Shown here in pieces: positions 8,203 through 17,094 of a DNA stretch of 64,000 bases. The position numbers were made by a program, and so were the translations under genes. The notes beneath the pieces were generated by a model, which saw only the letters and a program-made list of their open reading frames with translations, did no database searches and was not told the origin of the DNA. This DNA comes from Bacillus sp. FJAT-42376. GTDB lineage: Bacteria > Bacillota > Bacilli > Bacillales > Bacillaceae. Location: positions 2,604,001 to 2,668,000 of the forward strand of contig NZ_CP033906.1 of assembly GCF_003816055.1 (NCBI RefSeq). The letters run 5' to 3'. The first letter of the stretch is position 1. The number at the start of each line of letters is the position of its first letter.

Positions 8203-8424
8203 TTACATATTGGATTCGGCTTTATAGAGATCCCAGGCTTCATCAAATACAGCCATTGATTCCATATATCCGGCGTTAAGTTCCAAATAATCGGATATCT
8301 CATGGTATTCATCCGAGTATTTCGGAAAGCTGTGATCCATGTAGGCATGGTTGGCAAAGCGGCTGATTTCATCCTTTGGTTTAGGATGACGGTATTTCAT
8401 CAGGTAGTGGTAAAAAGACTTCAT
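8203..8424 (-). CDS. yozE: YozE (UPF0346) small protein
   Basis: A 73-residue protein with the YozE-family pattern SFYHYLMKYRHPKPKDEISR, then FANHAYMDHSFPKYS and YHEISDYLELN. It is probably a small helical bundle; B. subtilis YozE has no assigned function. A good ribosome site (GGGGGAGAAATGA) precedes the ATG. It is followed by its own terminator and sits upstream of the ABC trio. Confidence 0.9.
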   Translation of the reverse strand: MKSFYHYLMKYRHPKPKDEISRFANHAYMDHSFPKYSDEYHEISDYLELNAGYMESMAVFDEAWDLYKAESNM

Positions 8425-8504
8425 TCATTTCTCCCCCGCTGGATAAGCTGATTGGGTTATATTATATCCTGTTCGGGGAGGGAGTCAAACGTTCTGTTTC
8501 CTGA

Positions 8505-8780
8505 TCAGCTGAAATCAAAATAATTTTTCTTCAAGATCCGCGGTTCCGCCATTAACTGAACGTATGAGATACAATCCTCAAGATTGGCTGTCCGTATAAG
8601 AAAAAGCTGATTCTCGATTTCTTTTACGACATGAGCCTCCTGATACTTCATTTGGCAGGAGGCGCATTCGACCGAAGGGGCCCCGGTAATTTCAATCGCT
8701 CTCGTTCCGTCGGGCAGTTCCCAGTAAACGTTCATCTCAGCAGATGCAATTGCTTCACTTCCGCACCATTCACACGTCAT
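8505..8780 (-). CDS. yokU: YokU-family zinc-finger protein
   Basis: A 91-residue protein with two Cys pairs, CEWCGS at residues 3-6 and CASCQ near residue 39, arranged as a YgiT/MqsA-like zinc-binding domain, matching B. subtilis YokU. The start overlaps the end of kamA by 11 bp, so the two are translationally coupled and yokU is the last gene of the lysine operon. Function is unknown; the fixed pairing with kamA suggests a role with lysine aminomutase (inference). Confidence 0.85.
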   Translation of the reverse strand: MTCEWCGSEAIASAEMNVYWELPDGTRAIEITGAPSVECASCQMKYQEAHVVKEIENQLFLIRTANLEDCISYVQLMAEPRILKKNYFDFS

Positions 8781-10185
8781 CTTGTTCCCCGTCCTGTTTT
8801 TTGTCTTTTTGCTGCTGGGACTGGAATTTCTTCTCCTTTAGTTCATCCCTCTTATCCCGCTTATTTTTAAGCGTCTGATGATCTGGATTGCTGCTGTACT
8901 GGTTTCTTCTTTTCAGCCGCGCCAAATCCGCAGGTGTAAGAGTCAAATGAGCTTCCTCGTGGATGCCTGCAATTCCAGCCTTCGATTTTTTGGCATCCAT
9001 ATCACCGTAAATAGATTCGAAATATGCGTCTGCCGTCCCTGGAACATAATTTTCAGGTTCCGGATAGGAGGTGATGACTCCCTCGAAATTTCGAAGAACC
9101 GTTTTCGTCGGGCTTTGTGAAATAAGATAGTTTGGCTGAAGGGTAATCTTCCCGCCCCCGCCTGGTGCATCGACAACGAAGCTCGGAACGGCATACCCGC
9201 TCGTATGTCCCCGCAGGCCTTCAATAATCTCAAGCCCCTTTGATACCGGAGCCCGAAAATGGCCGATTCCTTCAGAAAGGTCACACTGATAAATATAATA
9301 CGGTCTAACGCGAATCATCACGAGATCGTGCATGAGCTTTTTCATAATTGGAACGCTGTCATTGATCCCCGCTAAAATGACAGCCTGATTGCCAACAGGT
9401 ACTCCGGCATCCACAAGCATTTCGCACGCCTTTTTGGATTCCTCCGTGATTTCAATGCTCGTATTAAAATGGGTATTCAGCCATACGGGATGATATTTCT
9501 TCAATATACGGCATAGATTTTCTGTAATCCGCTGCGGAAAAACAACGGGTGCTCTTGTTCCGATCCGAATGATTTCAACATGGGGAATGGCTCTTAAATT
9601 TTTCAAAATGTATTCAAGAATATTATCGTTTATTAATAATCCGTCTCCGCCGGAAATCAGTACATCCCGTACTTCCGGCGCTGAAGCGATATAATTGATT
9701 GCGTCATCCAGCTGCTTTTTCGGCACGCCCATTCCAATCTGACCGGAAAATCTTCTTCTGGTACAGTACCGGCAATACATGGAGCATTGGTTTGTGACAA
9801 GAAACAAAACGCGGTCCGGATACCGGTGGGTAAGACCCGGTACAGGAGAGTCCTCATCTTCGTGAAGCGGATCTTCCAAATCATATTTCGTTTTCTTCAG
9901 CTCGGTTCCAATCGGTACGGACTGCATTCGAATCGGACATTCTGGCTGATCCGGGTTCATGAGCCAGGCATAATAGGGAGTGATATTTAAAGGAATCGTT
10001 TTTGCAGAAATCCGAACCCCTTCTTCTTCTTCGGGAGTCATATTGATGACTTGCTTTAAATCATCTGCTGTGCGGATCGTATGGGTGAGCTGCCATAGCC
10101 AGTCGTTCCACTTTCCTTCAGGAACGTCCTTCCATAGACTAATATCCTTCCAGTGCCGGTCTGGCACATAGAGCTGCTGAGCCAT
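8770..10185 (-). CDS. kamA: L-lysine 2,3-aminomutase KamA
   Basis: A 471-residue radical SAM, PLP-dependent enzyme converting L-lysine to L-beta-lysine. The radical SAM motif CSMYCRYC supplies the three cluster cysteines, and VLISGGDGLL and APGGGGK are typical aminomutase blocks. The C-terminal tail is Lys/Gln-rich. Start ATG has a GGGGGGAAATCA site. It follows the beta-lysine acetyltransferase gene and overlaps yokU. In B. subtilis the orthologous operon is expressed in the mother cell; a sigma-E promoter lies upstream of yodT here. Confidence 0.95.
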   Translation of the reverse strand: MAQQLYVPDRHWKDISLWKDVPEGKWNDWLWQLTHTIRTADDLKQVINMTPEEEEGVRISAKTIPLNITPYYAWLMNPDQPECPIRMQSVPIGTELKKTKYDLEDPLHEDEDSPVPGLTHRYPDRVLFLVTNQCSMYCRYCTRRRFSGQIGMGVPKKQLDDAINYIASAPEVRDVLISGGDGLLINDNILEYILKNLRAIPHVEIIRIGTRAPVVFPQRITENLCRILKKYHPVWLNTHFNTSIEITEESKKACEMLVDAGVPVGNQAVILAGINDSVPIMKKLMHDLVMIRVRPYYIYQCDLSEGIGHFRAPVSKGLEIIEGLRGHTSGYAVPSFVVDAPGGGGKITLQPNYLISQSPTKTVLRNFEGVITSYPEPENYVPGTADAYFESIYGDMDAKKSKAGIAGIHEEAHLTLTPADLARLKRRNQYSSNPDHQTLKNKRDKRDELKEKKFQSQQQKDKKQDGEQDDV

Positions 10186-10233
10186 TGATTTCCCCCCTCT
10201 TGCTTTTACCCTACAATAAATGCAGATACCGTC

Positions 10234-11094
10234 TCAAAGTTGCCTATGCACCGCTTCCTTTTCCTTCGAAAGATCTTTCCACCAAATGTTCATGTTTTCA
10301 ATGGAGGAGTAAATGTAGCAATTATTCGCAAGCCTTCCTCCGTACGTGTAGCCGCATTGATACAAGGATCGGTTCATCCCGAAAGACTTCGCTCTGGATA
10401 AAGAGTAGGACGAATAAATCCCTTTTTGCACCAGCTTTTGCTCCAGTGCACCGATTAAATGCTGAAGATGTCCCTGCTTCCGGTAAGCGGGCAGCGTTCC
10501 GCAATCGGTTATTTCTGCATTTAAATGGTTTTCATCCACTTCAGCTGAAGCGGCACTCACGATTTTCCCCTCATCTTCAGCGACCATAAAATAAGAGGAC
10601 GAGTTCATGGCCTTCTTTACATAATCCGGATCCGTAATTGGGACAGGGTAGACATCAAAAATCGCTCCATAAAAAGAGGCGAGCTCCTCTGCATCCTCTA
10701 AGACCGCCTCTCTTATCCCTTGATTCGGCAGCGGAATGATTTTTTTGGGATCCTTCTGGAGAACTTCTTCCAGTAAACGGTCTTCCTTCAGCCATCCATC
10801 CGTTTTTCTTCTTGTTTCCGAAAAGAATTTTGAAAAAAACCAGCAAGGCTCTCCCCTGAAAAATGAACCCGCTGCACCTTCTGGCTGCATGCCTGTTCCG
10901 AGCGCCCGGAAGCAGTCCGAAGACTTCACCTTCCAGATTAATTTTTTCACGTTTCTTTTTCTGCACTCCTCCACAATCCCCGCATACAGAAAAGATAAAT
11001 TGCCGGCATAATCGTCGACCCTGCACCGTTCATTGTATGCATCAAAAACAACCTCAGCGTTTCCTTTCCATCCAGCCTCGATGATCTCTTTCAT
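10234..11094 (-). CDS. yodP: Beta-lysine N6-acetyltransferase YodP/AblB
   Basis: A 286-residue protein with a C-terminal GNAT domain (IREAVLEDAEELASFYGAIF, then AEITDCGTLPAYRKQGHLQH with the acetyl-CoA-binding loop) and a distinct N-terminal domain, as in AblB. AblB acetylates the N6 of beta-lysine. In methanogens and Bacillus the product can be a compatible solute; in catabolic routes it protects the terminal amine. Immediate neighbourhood with kamA supports the assignment. The ATG is preceded by GGGGGATT. Confidence 0.9.
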   Translation of the reverse strand: MKEIIEAGWKGNAEVVFDAYNERCRVDDYAGNLSFLYAGIVEECRKRNVKKLIWKVKSSDCFRALGTGMQPEGAAGSFFRGEPCWFFSKFFSETRRKTDGWLKEDRLLEEVLQKDPKKIIPLPNQGIREAVLEDAEELASFYGAIFDVYPVPITDPDYVKKAMNSSSYFMVAEDEGKIVSAASAEVDENHLNAEITDCGTLPAYRKQGHLQHLIGALEQKLVQKGIYSSYSLSRAKSFGMNRSLYQCGYTYGGRLANNCYIYSSIENMNIWWKDLSKEKEAVHRQL

Positions 11095-11195
11095 AGGAAA
11101 TCCCCCATTAAGGCCATCCCTTCTTTATGCAGCCAAAAGAAGGAATTGCATTTGTTTTATTTATCACCGACCGTAACACCACCATTGCAGGCGGC

Positions 11196-12518
11196 TCAGC
11201 TGTCGTAAAGGACTCTGTCGATCACGTCAAGACCCTCTATTAACTCTTCATCTGATATGACAAGCGGACAAAGAAACCGGATGACATTGCCGTATAGCCC
11301 AGCGCTCATTACGATCACTCCGCGGTCATGAATTTTCTTCAGCAGACTGGCCGTTTGAAGTTTATCAGGTTTCTTGCTGCCCTGTTCTGTAATTTCAATC
11401 GCTGCCATAGCTCCAAGGCGTCTTCCTTCTCCGATAAACGGGAGCTCCTCTGTCCACTTCCGGTAGTACGATTCAATCGTTTCGCCAATCTTTTCCGATC
11501 GGTCAAGAAGACCTTGGGTTTCAATCATTTTGATGACTTCCAATGCGGCCTTGCATCCGAGCGGACTGCCCCCGTATGTGCCGCCGATCTCTCCAATTTC
11601 AGGTGCATCCATAAGCTCTGCCCTTCCGGTGACGGCACTGATCGGCAAACCGGCAGCTATCGATTTTGACATCGTGATCAAGTCGGGAACCACTCCAAAA
11701 TGCTCGATCCCAAACCATTTCCCCGTTCTGCCGAAGCCCGTCTGGACCTCATCTGCAATGAAGAGAATCCCGTTCTTTTCACAGATATTCTTTACTTTCT
11801 GAACAAAGTTAGCGGAAGGAATGACAAAGCCTCCCTCTCCCTGAACCGGCTCCATAATAAAAGCGGCAATCTCTTCAGGAGGAACCTCTGTCAAAAAAAA
11901 CGTTTCCAGCTGCTTGACTGCCTGAGCGTCAATTTCTTCAGGGGTCTCCTTTTCTGAGTGAAAATAATAAGGAAACGGCAGTTTATACACATCCGGAGGA
12001 AACGGCCCAAAACCGTTTTTATAAGGCTTCACCTTGCTTGTAAGCCCCATCGCCATATACGTTCTTCCATGGAATCCTCTTTCAAAGGAAACGACAGCCC
12101 TCCGTCCGGTAGCCCTTCTTGCAATTTTCACCGCGTTTTCGACTGCTTCTGCCCCGCTGTTCAAAAAAAAGGTTTTCTTATGGTGATCCCCGGGTGTGAG
12201 CCGATTCAGCTCTTCCGCTAAGTCTATATAAGATTCATAGAGCAGGACGTGAAAGCTTGGATGAATAAACAGCTCAAGCTGTTCCTTTAGCGCCTTTACC
12301 ACCCCATCCGGACAATGGCCGGCATTTAACGTCCCGATTCCGCCTGCAAAATCCAAATACGTATTTCCTTCCACATCCGTTACCCGGGCTCCTTTGGCTT
12401 TAGTAATGAATTTATTCACCACATGAAAAGGGCCTCTAGGGACGTGCTCATTTCTCCTTTTCATCAATTCGTCAGTCGCCGTGCCTGAAGCAGTCTTAAT
12501 CGATATGAATTTTGTCAA
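11196..12518 (-). CDS. gabT: GabT-like 4-aminobutyrate aminotransferase inserted in the yod operon
   Basis: A class-III PLP aminotransferase of about 440 residues. NSGAEAVENAVKIARRATGR, FERGFHGRTYMAMGLTSK, PVQGEGGF, IADEVQTGFGRTG and the PLP-lysine region MSKSIAAGLPISAV fit GABA aminotransferases. The start is a TTG at 12518, set by AAAGGGGGAG and overlapping the yodQ TGA stop as TTGA, so translation is coupled. To my knowledge this gene is absent from the B. subtilis yod operon. Its product could convert GABA to succinate semialdehyde as the last step of the predicted lysine route. It could instead act on another omega-amino acid. Confidence 0.85.
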   Translation of the reverse strand: MTKFISIKTASGTATDELMKRRNEHVPRGPFHVVNKFITKAKGARVTDVEGNTYLDFAGGIGTLNAGHCPDGVVKALKEQLELFIHPSFHVLLYESYIDLAEELNRLTPGDHHKKTFFLNSGAEAVENAVKIARRATGRRAVVSFERGFHGRTYMAMGLTSKVKPYKNGFGPFPPDVYKLPFPYYFHSEKETPEEIDAQAVKQLETFFLTEVPPEEIAAFIMEPVQGEGGFVIPSANFVQKVKNICEKNGILFIADEVQTGFGRTGKWFGIEHFGVVPDLITMSKSIAAGLPISAVTGRAELMDAPEIGEIGGTYGGSPLGCKAALEVIKMIETQGLLDRSEKIGETIESYYRKWTEELPFIGEGRRLGAMAAIEITEQGSKKPDKLQTASLLKKIHDRGVIVMSAGLYGNVIRFLCPLVISDEELIEGLDVIDRVLYDS

Positions 12519-13795
12519 TCGGACTCCCCCTTTGTCATTCTGCACCATTTTAAAGCAAAGAGAGCCATCACCTTCGCGGTCTGTATTACATTTTTCACCG
12601 GAATGTACTCATTCGGATGATGGGCTGTTTCGGTGATGCCCGGCCCAAACACAATGGAGGGGATACCGGCTGAAGCTGCGATCATTCCTGCATCGGTTCC
12701 CCATGGAGAGGCTTCCATAACCGGGACTTCACCTGTCACTTCTTTATAGCTTTTTATGAGAGTATCGGTTAGAAGATGATCCTGTTCCAGCTCATTCGGA
12801 AGCCATCGCGCTCCATACCACTGCAGCTCTGCGGGGTGGTCAGCAAACCATGAATCCCATTCAGCCAGCCTCTCCAGGTAATCCTGCATCTCATGTTGAA
12901 CCTCTTCCATCTGTTCATTCGGTGCAACACCGCACCTTCCTTCAAGAATCACGCGGTCGGGAACGGAGGAAGGCCAATCGCCCCCGGTTATTTTCCCGAT
13001 ATTAATCGGAATGGGAATAGGTGTGGAGGCATAAAGGGGGTCGGTTATCCTTTCATTTCTAATCTTTTCAAGCTCCCGGATGTGATTCATGACAATCATC
13101 GCCTTCTCGATGGCCGAAACCCCTTCATATCTTGTACCGCCGTGAGCGGATTTGCCGTGCACAATCACTTTGAACCACATCGAGCCCTGCTGCTTCGGAA
13201 AAATTTTCATGTTTGTCGGCTCGGGAATAATGGCTGCATCCGCCTTCCATCCCCTCAATATGGCATCAAGCGTTCCGGCTCCCCCGCTCTCCTCTTCGAT
13301 TACACTTTGAAAGATGATGTCTCCTTTAATGGAAGCCTGGCAGCTTGCGATCGCTTCCAGCGCCATCAGCATCGAGACATTTCCGCCTTTCATATCTGAT
13401 GTGCCTCTTCCATAGACGTTCCCGTTCTCAAGCATCGGCTGGTATGGCTCATTCCTCCATTGTGCGCGGTCTCCTTCAGGGACAACATCGATATGGCCAT
13501 TTAAAATCAATGACTTCCCGCCTCCGCTTCCTCTCATGACGGCTGCGATATTCGGGCTTTCTTTAAAATTAGATCTTGTTGAATAAAAATGCCGGTGCGA
13601 TTTCAGCTTCTTGCCGCCTGGCTCCCATATGTCGATTTCAAGACCGATCTGCCTGCATTTCTCTAATACAATTGCCTGGGCAGAAGCTTCGTTCCCCTGA
13701 GTACTCGGCTGTTCCACTAATTTCTGCAGCAATTTTACTGCACGATGCTGATTCCGATCCAGCCACTGGCAAATCGCCAATTGCTCCTGATCCAT
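12515..13795 (-). CDS. yodQ: M20-family deacylase YodQ (ArgE/DapE-like)
   Basis: A 426-residue M20 metallohydrolase with the metal-binding motifs LNGHIDVVPEGD and GRGTSDMKGG, the catalytic EEESGG, and a late His in ETAHHPNEYIP. Family members cleave N-acyl amides such as acetylornithine or succinyl-diaminopimelate. Between an acetyltransferase, a GABA aminotransferase and a CoA transferase, a 4-acetamidobutyrate deacetylase role is an attractive inference. Start ATG has an AAAGGATG site. Confidence 0.87.
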   Translation of the reverse strand: MDQEQLAICQWLDRNQHRAVKLLQKLVEQPSTQGNEASAQAIVLEKCRQIGLEIDIWEPGGKKLKSHRHFYSTRSNFKESPNIAAVMRGSGGGKSLILNGHIDVVPEGDRAQWRNEPYQPMLENGNVYGRGTSDMKGGNVSMLMALEAIASCQASIKGDIIFQSVIEEESGGAGTLDAILRGWKADAAIIPEPTNMKIFPKQQGSMWFKVIVHGKSAHGGTRYEGVSAIEKAMIVMNHIRELEKIRNERITDPLYASTPIPIPINIGKITGGDWPSSVPDRVILEGRCGVAPNEQMEEVQHEMQDYLERLAEWDSWFADHPAELQWYGARWLPNELEQDHLLTDTLIKSYKEVTGEVPVMEASPWGTDAGMIAASAGIPSIVFGPGITETAHHPNEYIPVKNVIQTAKVMALFALKWCRMTKGESD

Positions 13796-13808
13796 GCAAT
13801 CATCCTTT

Positions 13809-14465
13809 CTATACGTTCAATTCCGGTGAAAGAAGCAAGGGAGCTCCCGTACAGCTGATTACATCCTTAACTGAAAAGGGCTCCATTACTTCCGTTAATA
13901 AGAGGCCTGAGTCGGTTATATCGAGCACTGCCATATCCGTAATGACGCGGCTGACGCATTTTTTTGCTGTGATGGGGAGAGAGCACTGCTGCACAATCTT
14001 TGGCCGTCCGTATTTATCTGTATGACTCATCACAACGAGAACTTTTTTTGCTTTTTGAGCAAGTTCGATTGCCCCGCCCATTCCTGGCACCGTTTTTCCA
14101 GGGACAATCCAGTTTGAAAGATCCCCGCTTGAACTCACCTCGAGAGACCCGAGGATCGTCATATCAATGCAACCGCTTCGGATCATTCCAAATGCCGACG
14201 CAGAATCAAAGTAGGAAATGCCTTTTCCTTCGGTAACCGGATATCCCGCGGCATTGCATAGCTCCCACTCCTCTTCACCGGGAGGCGGCTCAGGTCCCAT
14301 CCCCAAAATACCGTTCTCCGCCTGAATCATAACCGGAAAGTCTTTCGGCAAAAAATGAGGCACCAGTGAAGGAATGCCAATGCCCAAATTAAGCACCATT
14401 CCTTTTTCCACTTCCCTGGCGGCTCGTTTGGCAATGTTCAGCTTTGTTTCTTTTCCCATACCCAT
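13809..14465 (-). CDS. yodR: 3-oxoacid CoA-transferase subunit B-like, YodR
   Basis: A 218-residue protein with VLNLGIGIPSLVPHFL and the ENGILGMGP block, where the glutamate forms the CoA thioester intermediate, plus GMGGAIELA. It resembles ScoB/AtoA subunits. The start is set by GGGAGTGAATTGGAA before the ATG at 14465 (frame open to 14471), so it overlaps yodS by about 28 bp. With YodS it should form a heteromeric CoA transferase that moves CoA from an acyl-CoA donor to a 3-keto acid. Confidence 0.88.
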   Translation of the reverse strand: MGMGKETKLNIAKRAAREVEKGMVLNLGIGIPSLVPHFLPKDFPVMIQAENGILGMGPEPPPGEEEWELCNAAGYPVTEGKGISYFDSASAFGMIRSGCIDMTILGSLEVSSSGDLSNWIVPGKTVPGMGGAIELAQKAKKVLVVMSHTDKYGRPKIVQQCSLPITAKKCVSRVITDMAVLDITDSGLLLTEVMEPFSVKDVISCTGAPLLLSPELNV

Positions 14466-15139
14466 TTCCAATTCACTCCCTTGCTTTGCACAACCGCCTG
14501 GATAAACACACCCGGTGTAACGACCTCTTCCCCATCCATTTCCCCGGCCTTTACCAGCTGCTCCGCCTCCGCCACTGTATAATCAGCCGCCATGGCCATC
14601 AGCGGATTCATATTCCGGGCGCTTTTGCAGTAACTGAGATTGCCCCACGTGTCTGCTATGCCGCAATGCAGGATGGCTGTATCGGCACGAATGGCTGTTT
14701 CAAGGAGATAGGTGCTCCCTTCTGATTCAATCAGCTGTTTCCCATTTCGCACGTATTCATTTTCCAGGCCGATATCCGTTAAAATTCCTCCAAGGCCTGT
14801 ACCTCCGGCGCGGATTCTTTCGGCAAGTGTTCCCTGAGGAGAAAATTCCACCTCCAGTTTTCCGTCCGTCATCAGCTTTCCGGCAACGGGGTTCGACCCG
14901 ATATGGGAAGCGGTGAGCTTCCTCGCTCTGCCAGCAGTAATCAATCTGCCTGCGCCGATATCCGGAAACCCCGCATCATTGCAAATAATGTGGAGGTCCC
15001 GGACTCCTTTTTCTAAAATGGCGTCAATGAGGAGAGGAGGAGATCCGACTCCGCCAAACCCTCCAATCATGAGAGAAGTGCCGTCTTTCACTGTTTTGAT
15101 CGCTTCTTCCGCCTGGATGAGTTTACTGTATTCCTCCAT
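14438..15139 (-). CDS. yodS: 3-oxoacid CoA-transferase subunit A-like, YodS
   Basis: A 233-residue ScoA/AtoD-type subunit with TSLMIGGFGGVGSPPLLIDA, LHIICNDAG, FSPQGTLAERIRAGGTGLGG and the late TPGVFIQAVVQ block. It lies 3 bp after yodT and overlaps yodR, as expected for stoichiometric subunits. The likely substrate is the 3-keto acid produced by the YodT aminotransferase (inference). Confidence 0.89.
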   Translation of the reverse strand: MEEYSKLIQAEEAIKTVKDGTSLMIGGFGGVGSPPLLIDAILEKGVRDLHIICNDAGFPDIGAGRLITAGRARKLTASHIGSNPVAGKLMTDGKLEVEFSPQGTLAERIRAGGTGLGGILTDIGLENEYVRNGKQLIESEGSTYLLETAIRADTAILHCGIADTWGNLSYCKSARNMNPLMAMAADYTVAEAEQLVKAGEMDGEEVVTPGVFIQAVVQSKGVNWKWVWEKKQS

Positions 15140-15142
15140 TTC

Positions 15143-16477
15143 TTACCCCTCCTCCTGCCATTGCATGAATTGGCTGCACGTTCTCTTGAATCGCTTGAGC
15201 AAGTCTGCCGTTTCCTGGCTTGTAATGGTCAGCGGCGGAGCTATAATGACCGCATCGCCGTCTCCTCCATCGATTCCGGCGCTTGCAGGATACAGAATCA
15301 GGCCGTTCTTAAACGCAAGCTCAATGAATTTAGCTCCTGCTCTCCGCTGCTTAGGGAAAGGAGCATGGTTTTGATTCACCAATTCCATTCCAATTAAAAG
15401 CCCTCTTCCCCGCACATCTCCGATAAATGGGTTGGATTTCTGCATCTCTTTCAGTTTCTCCATCAAATCCTGCCCCTGCTTAGCTGCATGTGCGGCCAGG
15501 CTGTGCTTTTTGAGATAATGCAAAACGGCTAAGGCTGCTGCCGCTGACTGGGGATTTCCGCTATAGGTGTGGCCGCTCATGATGACACGGGTGCCATCCC
15601 GAAAGGATTTCATCACTTTATCCGAAGCAACCGCTGCTGCAATCGGACTGTAGCCGGCACCCAGACCCTTCCCGAGCACCGCAATATCCGGCATACAGTC
15701 CCAGTGCTCGATTGCCAGGATTTTCCCGGTCCTCCCCATCCCGGTCATGACTTCATCCGCAATAAAGAGAACATCATACCGGTCGCAAATTTCCCGGATC
15801 CGTTCATAATACCCTGGCGGCGGAGTAAGACAGGCTCCAGCAGCACCTACGATTGGCTCTGCCATAAACGCTGCAATATTTTCTTCTCCCATTCGCTTAA
15901 TGGAACGCTCCAAATCATCCGCACACATGAGCTGGCAAGAAGGATAAGATTGCTGCAGCGGACAGCGGAAGCAGTATGGGGCACATACATCCGGACTTGA
16001 AGCAAGATGGCCGGTGAATCTTACCCTGCGCTCCGGGTATCCAGAGAGGGACAGGGCCCCCATCGTAATACCGTGGTAGCTCCGCCATCTTGATAAAACA
16101 GCGGTTTTGGACGGCCTCCCTTTTTCCTGCCAGTATTGAATCGCCATTTTCATCGCTGTTTCCGCTGCTTCTGATCCGCTGTTTACGAAAAAACTCCAAT
16201 TTAAATCACCGGGCAGCTGTTCTGCAAGCATGTCCGCTAGCATCTCCGCCGATTTGCTCGTAAAATGGGAACGGTACACAAAGGACACTTTTTTCGCCTG
16301 CTCATTCATTGCATCTGTAATTTCTTTGACACCATGCCCAATGTTGCACGTGATTGCGCCTGATGATCCATCCAAATACTCCTTGCCGTCCGCACCATAT
16401 AAATAAACGCCTCTCCCAAATGCAATCTCCGGAAGCTGCTCGTCTAAAACAGGCTTAATGAGGTAACTTCTTTTCAC
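15143..16477 (-). CDS. yodT: Class-III aminotransferase YodT (predicted beta-lysine/acetyl-beta-lysine transaminase)
   Basis: A 444-residue omega-aminotransferase-like PLP enzyme with NSGSEAAETAMKMAIQYWQE, the SYHGITMGALSLSGY region, EPIVGAAGACLTPP, IADEVMTGMGRTG and the PLP-lysine block LGKGLGAGYSPIAA. GTG start with GGGAGGGATGAAGG upstream. First gene of the operon yodT-yodS-yodR-yodQ-gabT-yodP-kamA-yokU. A near-consensus sigma-E promoter lies 39-69 bp upstream. Its place in the operon suggests that it removes the beta-amino group of (acetyl-)beta-lysine. Confidence 0.9.
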   Translation of the reverse strand: MKRSYLIKPVLDEQLPEIAFGRGVYLYGADGKEYLDGSSGAITCNIGHGVKEITDAMNEQAKKVSFVYRSHFTSKSAEMLADMLAEQLPGDLNWSFFVNSGSEAAETAMKMAIQYWQEKGRPSKTAVLSRWRSYHGITMGALSLSGYPERRVRFTGHLASSPDVCAPYCFRCPLQQSYPSCQLMCADDLERSIKRMGEENIAAFMAEPIVGAAGACLTPPPGYYERIREICDRYDVLFIADEVMTGMGRTGKILAIEHWDCMPDIAVLGKGLGAGYSPIAAAVASDKVMKSFRDGTRVIMSGHTYSGNPQSAAAALAVLHYLKKHSLAAHAAKQGQDLMEKLKEMQKSNPFIGDVRGRGLLIGMELVNQNHAPFPKQRRAGAKFIELAFKNGLILYPASAGIDGGDGDAVIIAPPLTITSQETADLLKRFKRTCSQFMQWQEEG

Positions 16478-16515
16478 CCTTCATCCCTCCCGCTCGCCAA
16501 ACCTTCTATTTTTAC

Positions 16516-16546
16516 ATTGTATGAACGAAAACCGCCGTTTATATCA
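16516..16546 (-). promoter_or_regulatory. Sigma-E type promoter of the yodT-kamA operon
   Basis: On the minus strand CATACAAT (16516-16523) is an exact match to the sigma-E -10 element, and TGATATA (16540-16546) resembles its -35 element with about 16 bp between. It lies about 40 bp upstream of the yodT GTG. Sigma-E control fits mother-cell expression known for the B. subtilis operon. Confidence 0.75.
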
Positions 16547-16624
16547 GGATGTTCGGCTGATTTTATACTGAGAAGTCATCCTGTGAAGCCATTGCAGCGG
16601 GTTAATTTTTATGTTCATGCAAAG

Positions 16625-16867
16625 AAGGCTGGGACAAAAGGTTTCTGGCTAATCAAAAAGTTCGGTTAAACTTAGTTGTTGATCTCCTTTGCAGGGGTTC
16701 ACTTTCCGCTTCCATCAACACGGTTTAAAAAATTAACACCTTGCTTTAATTTAGCAAATAAAAAAAACCGGACTATTATTTGAAACTCTGATATAGAGCT
16801 TCGAAATCGTTCGGTTTTATTGTTTTTCATTCTTTTTTCAAAGGAAATATCCGGTTTTAAAGACAAC
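16625..16867 (-). repeat. MITE-like composite repeat, copy B (inverted, degraded)
   Basis: Reading on the minus strand, the element matches the 55870 copy in order: a hairpin module (ACCGAACGATTTCGAAGCTC ... AATAGTCCGGT), AATTAAAGCAAGGTGTTAAT, GTGTTGATGGAAGCGGAA, a shortened GC-rich core, CAACTAAGTTTAACCGAAC, and the terminal end TTTTGTCCCAGCCTT. The end near 16860 has lost the GGCTGGGAC repeat and the core has an internal deletion. It fills most of the 600-bp gap between yodT and the next gene. Confidence 0.8.
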
Positions 16868-17094
16868 CATTTTAATTAAGTTCCATCCTCTTCGTCCAAT
16901 GATTCGCCTGTGACCTTTGCCATTCCCGCCGCATCCAAGTCCTTCCGCCATAAAGAACCGGTTCATCCTTTTCATGCGCGAATCGAACAGAATGCCCCTC
17001 GCTAAATCCGGCATCTGACCGCCGAAATAAAATTGGGCCTCTCCTATTTATTAAACGTTCGGATGGCTCCAATCCAATCCGGCTCCAAAACGGG

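Noticed and set aside
16872..17072. Minus-strand 66-residue frame after the tandem glycosyltransferase gene
   Set aside because: TTG start with poor site, arginine- and tryptophan-rich translation without family resemblance, next to a degraded repeat. It could be a frameshifted tail of the transferase but this is unsupported.
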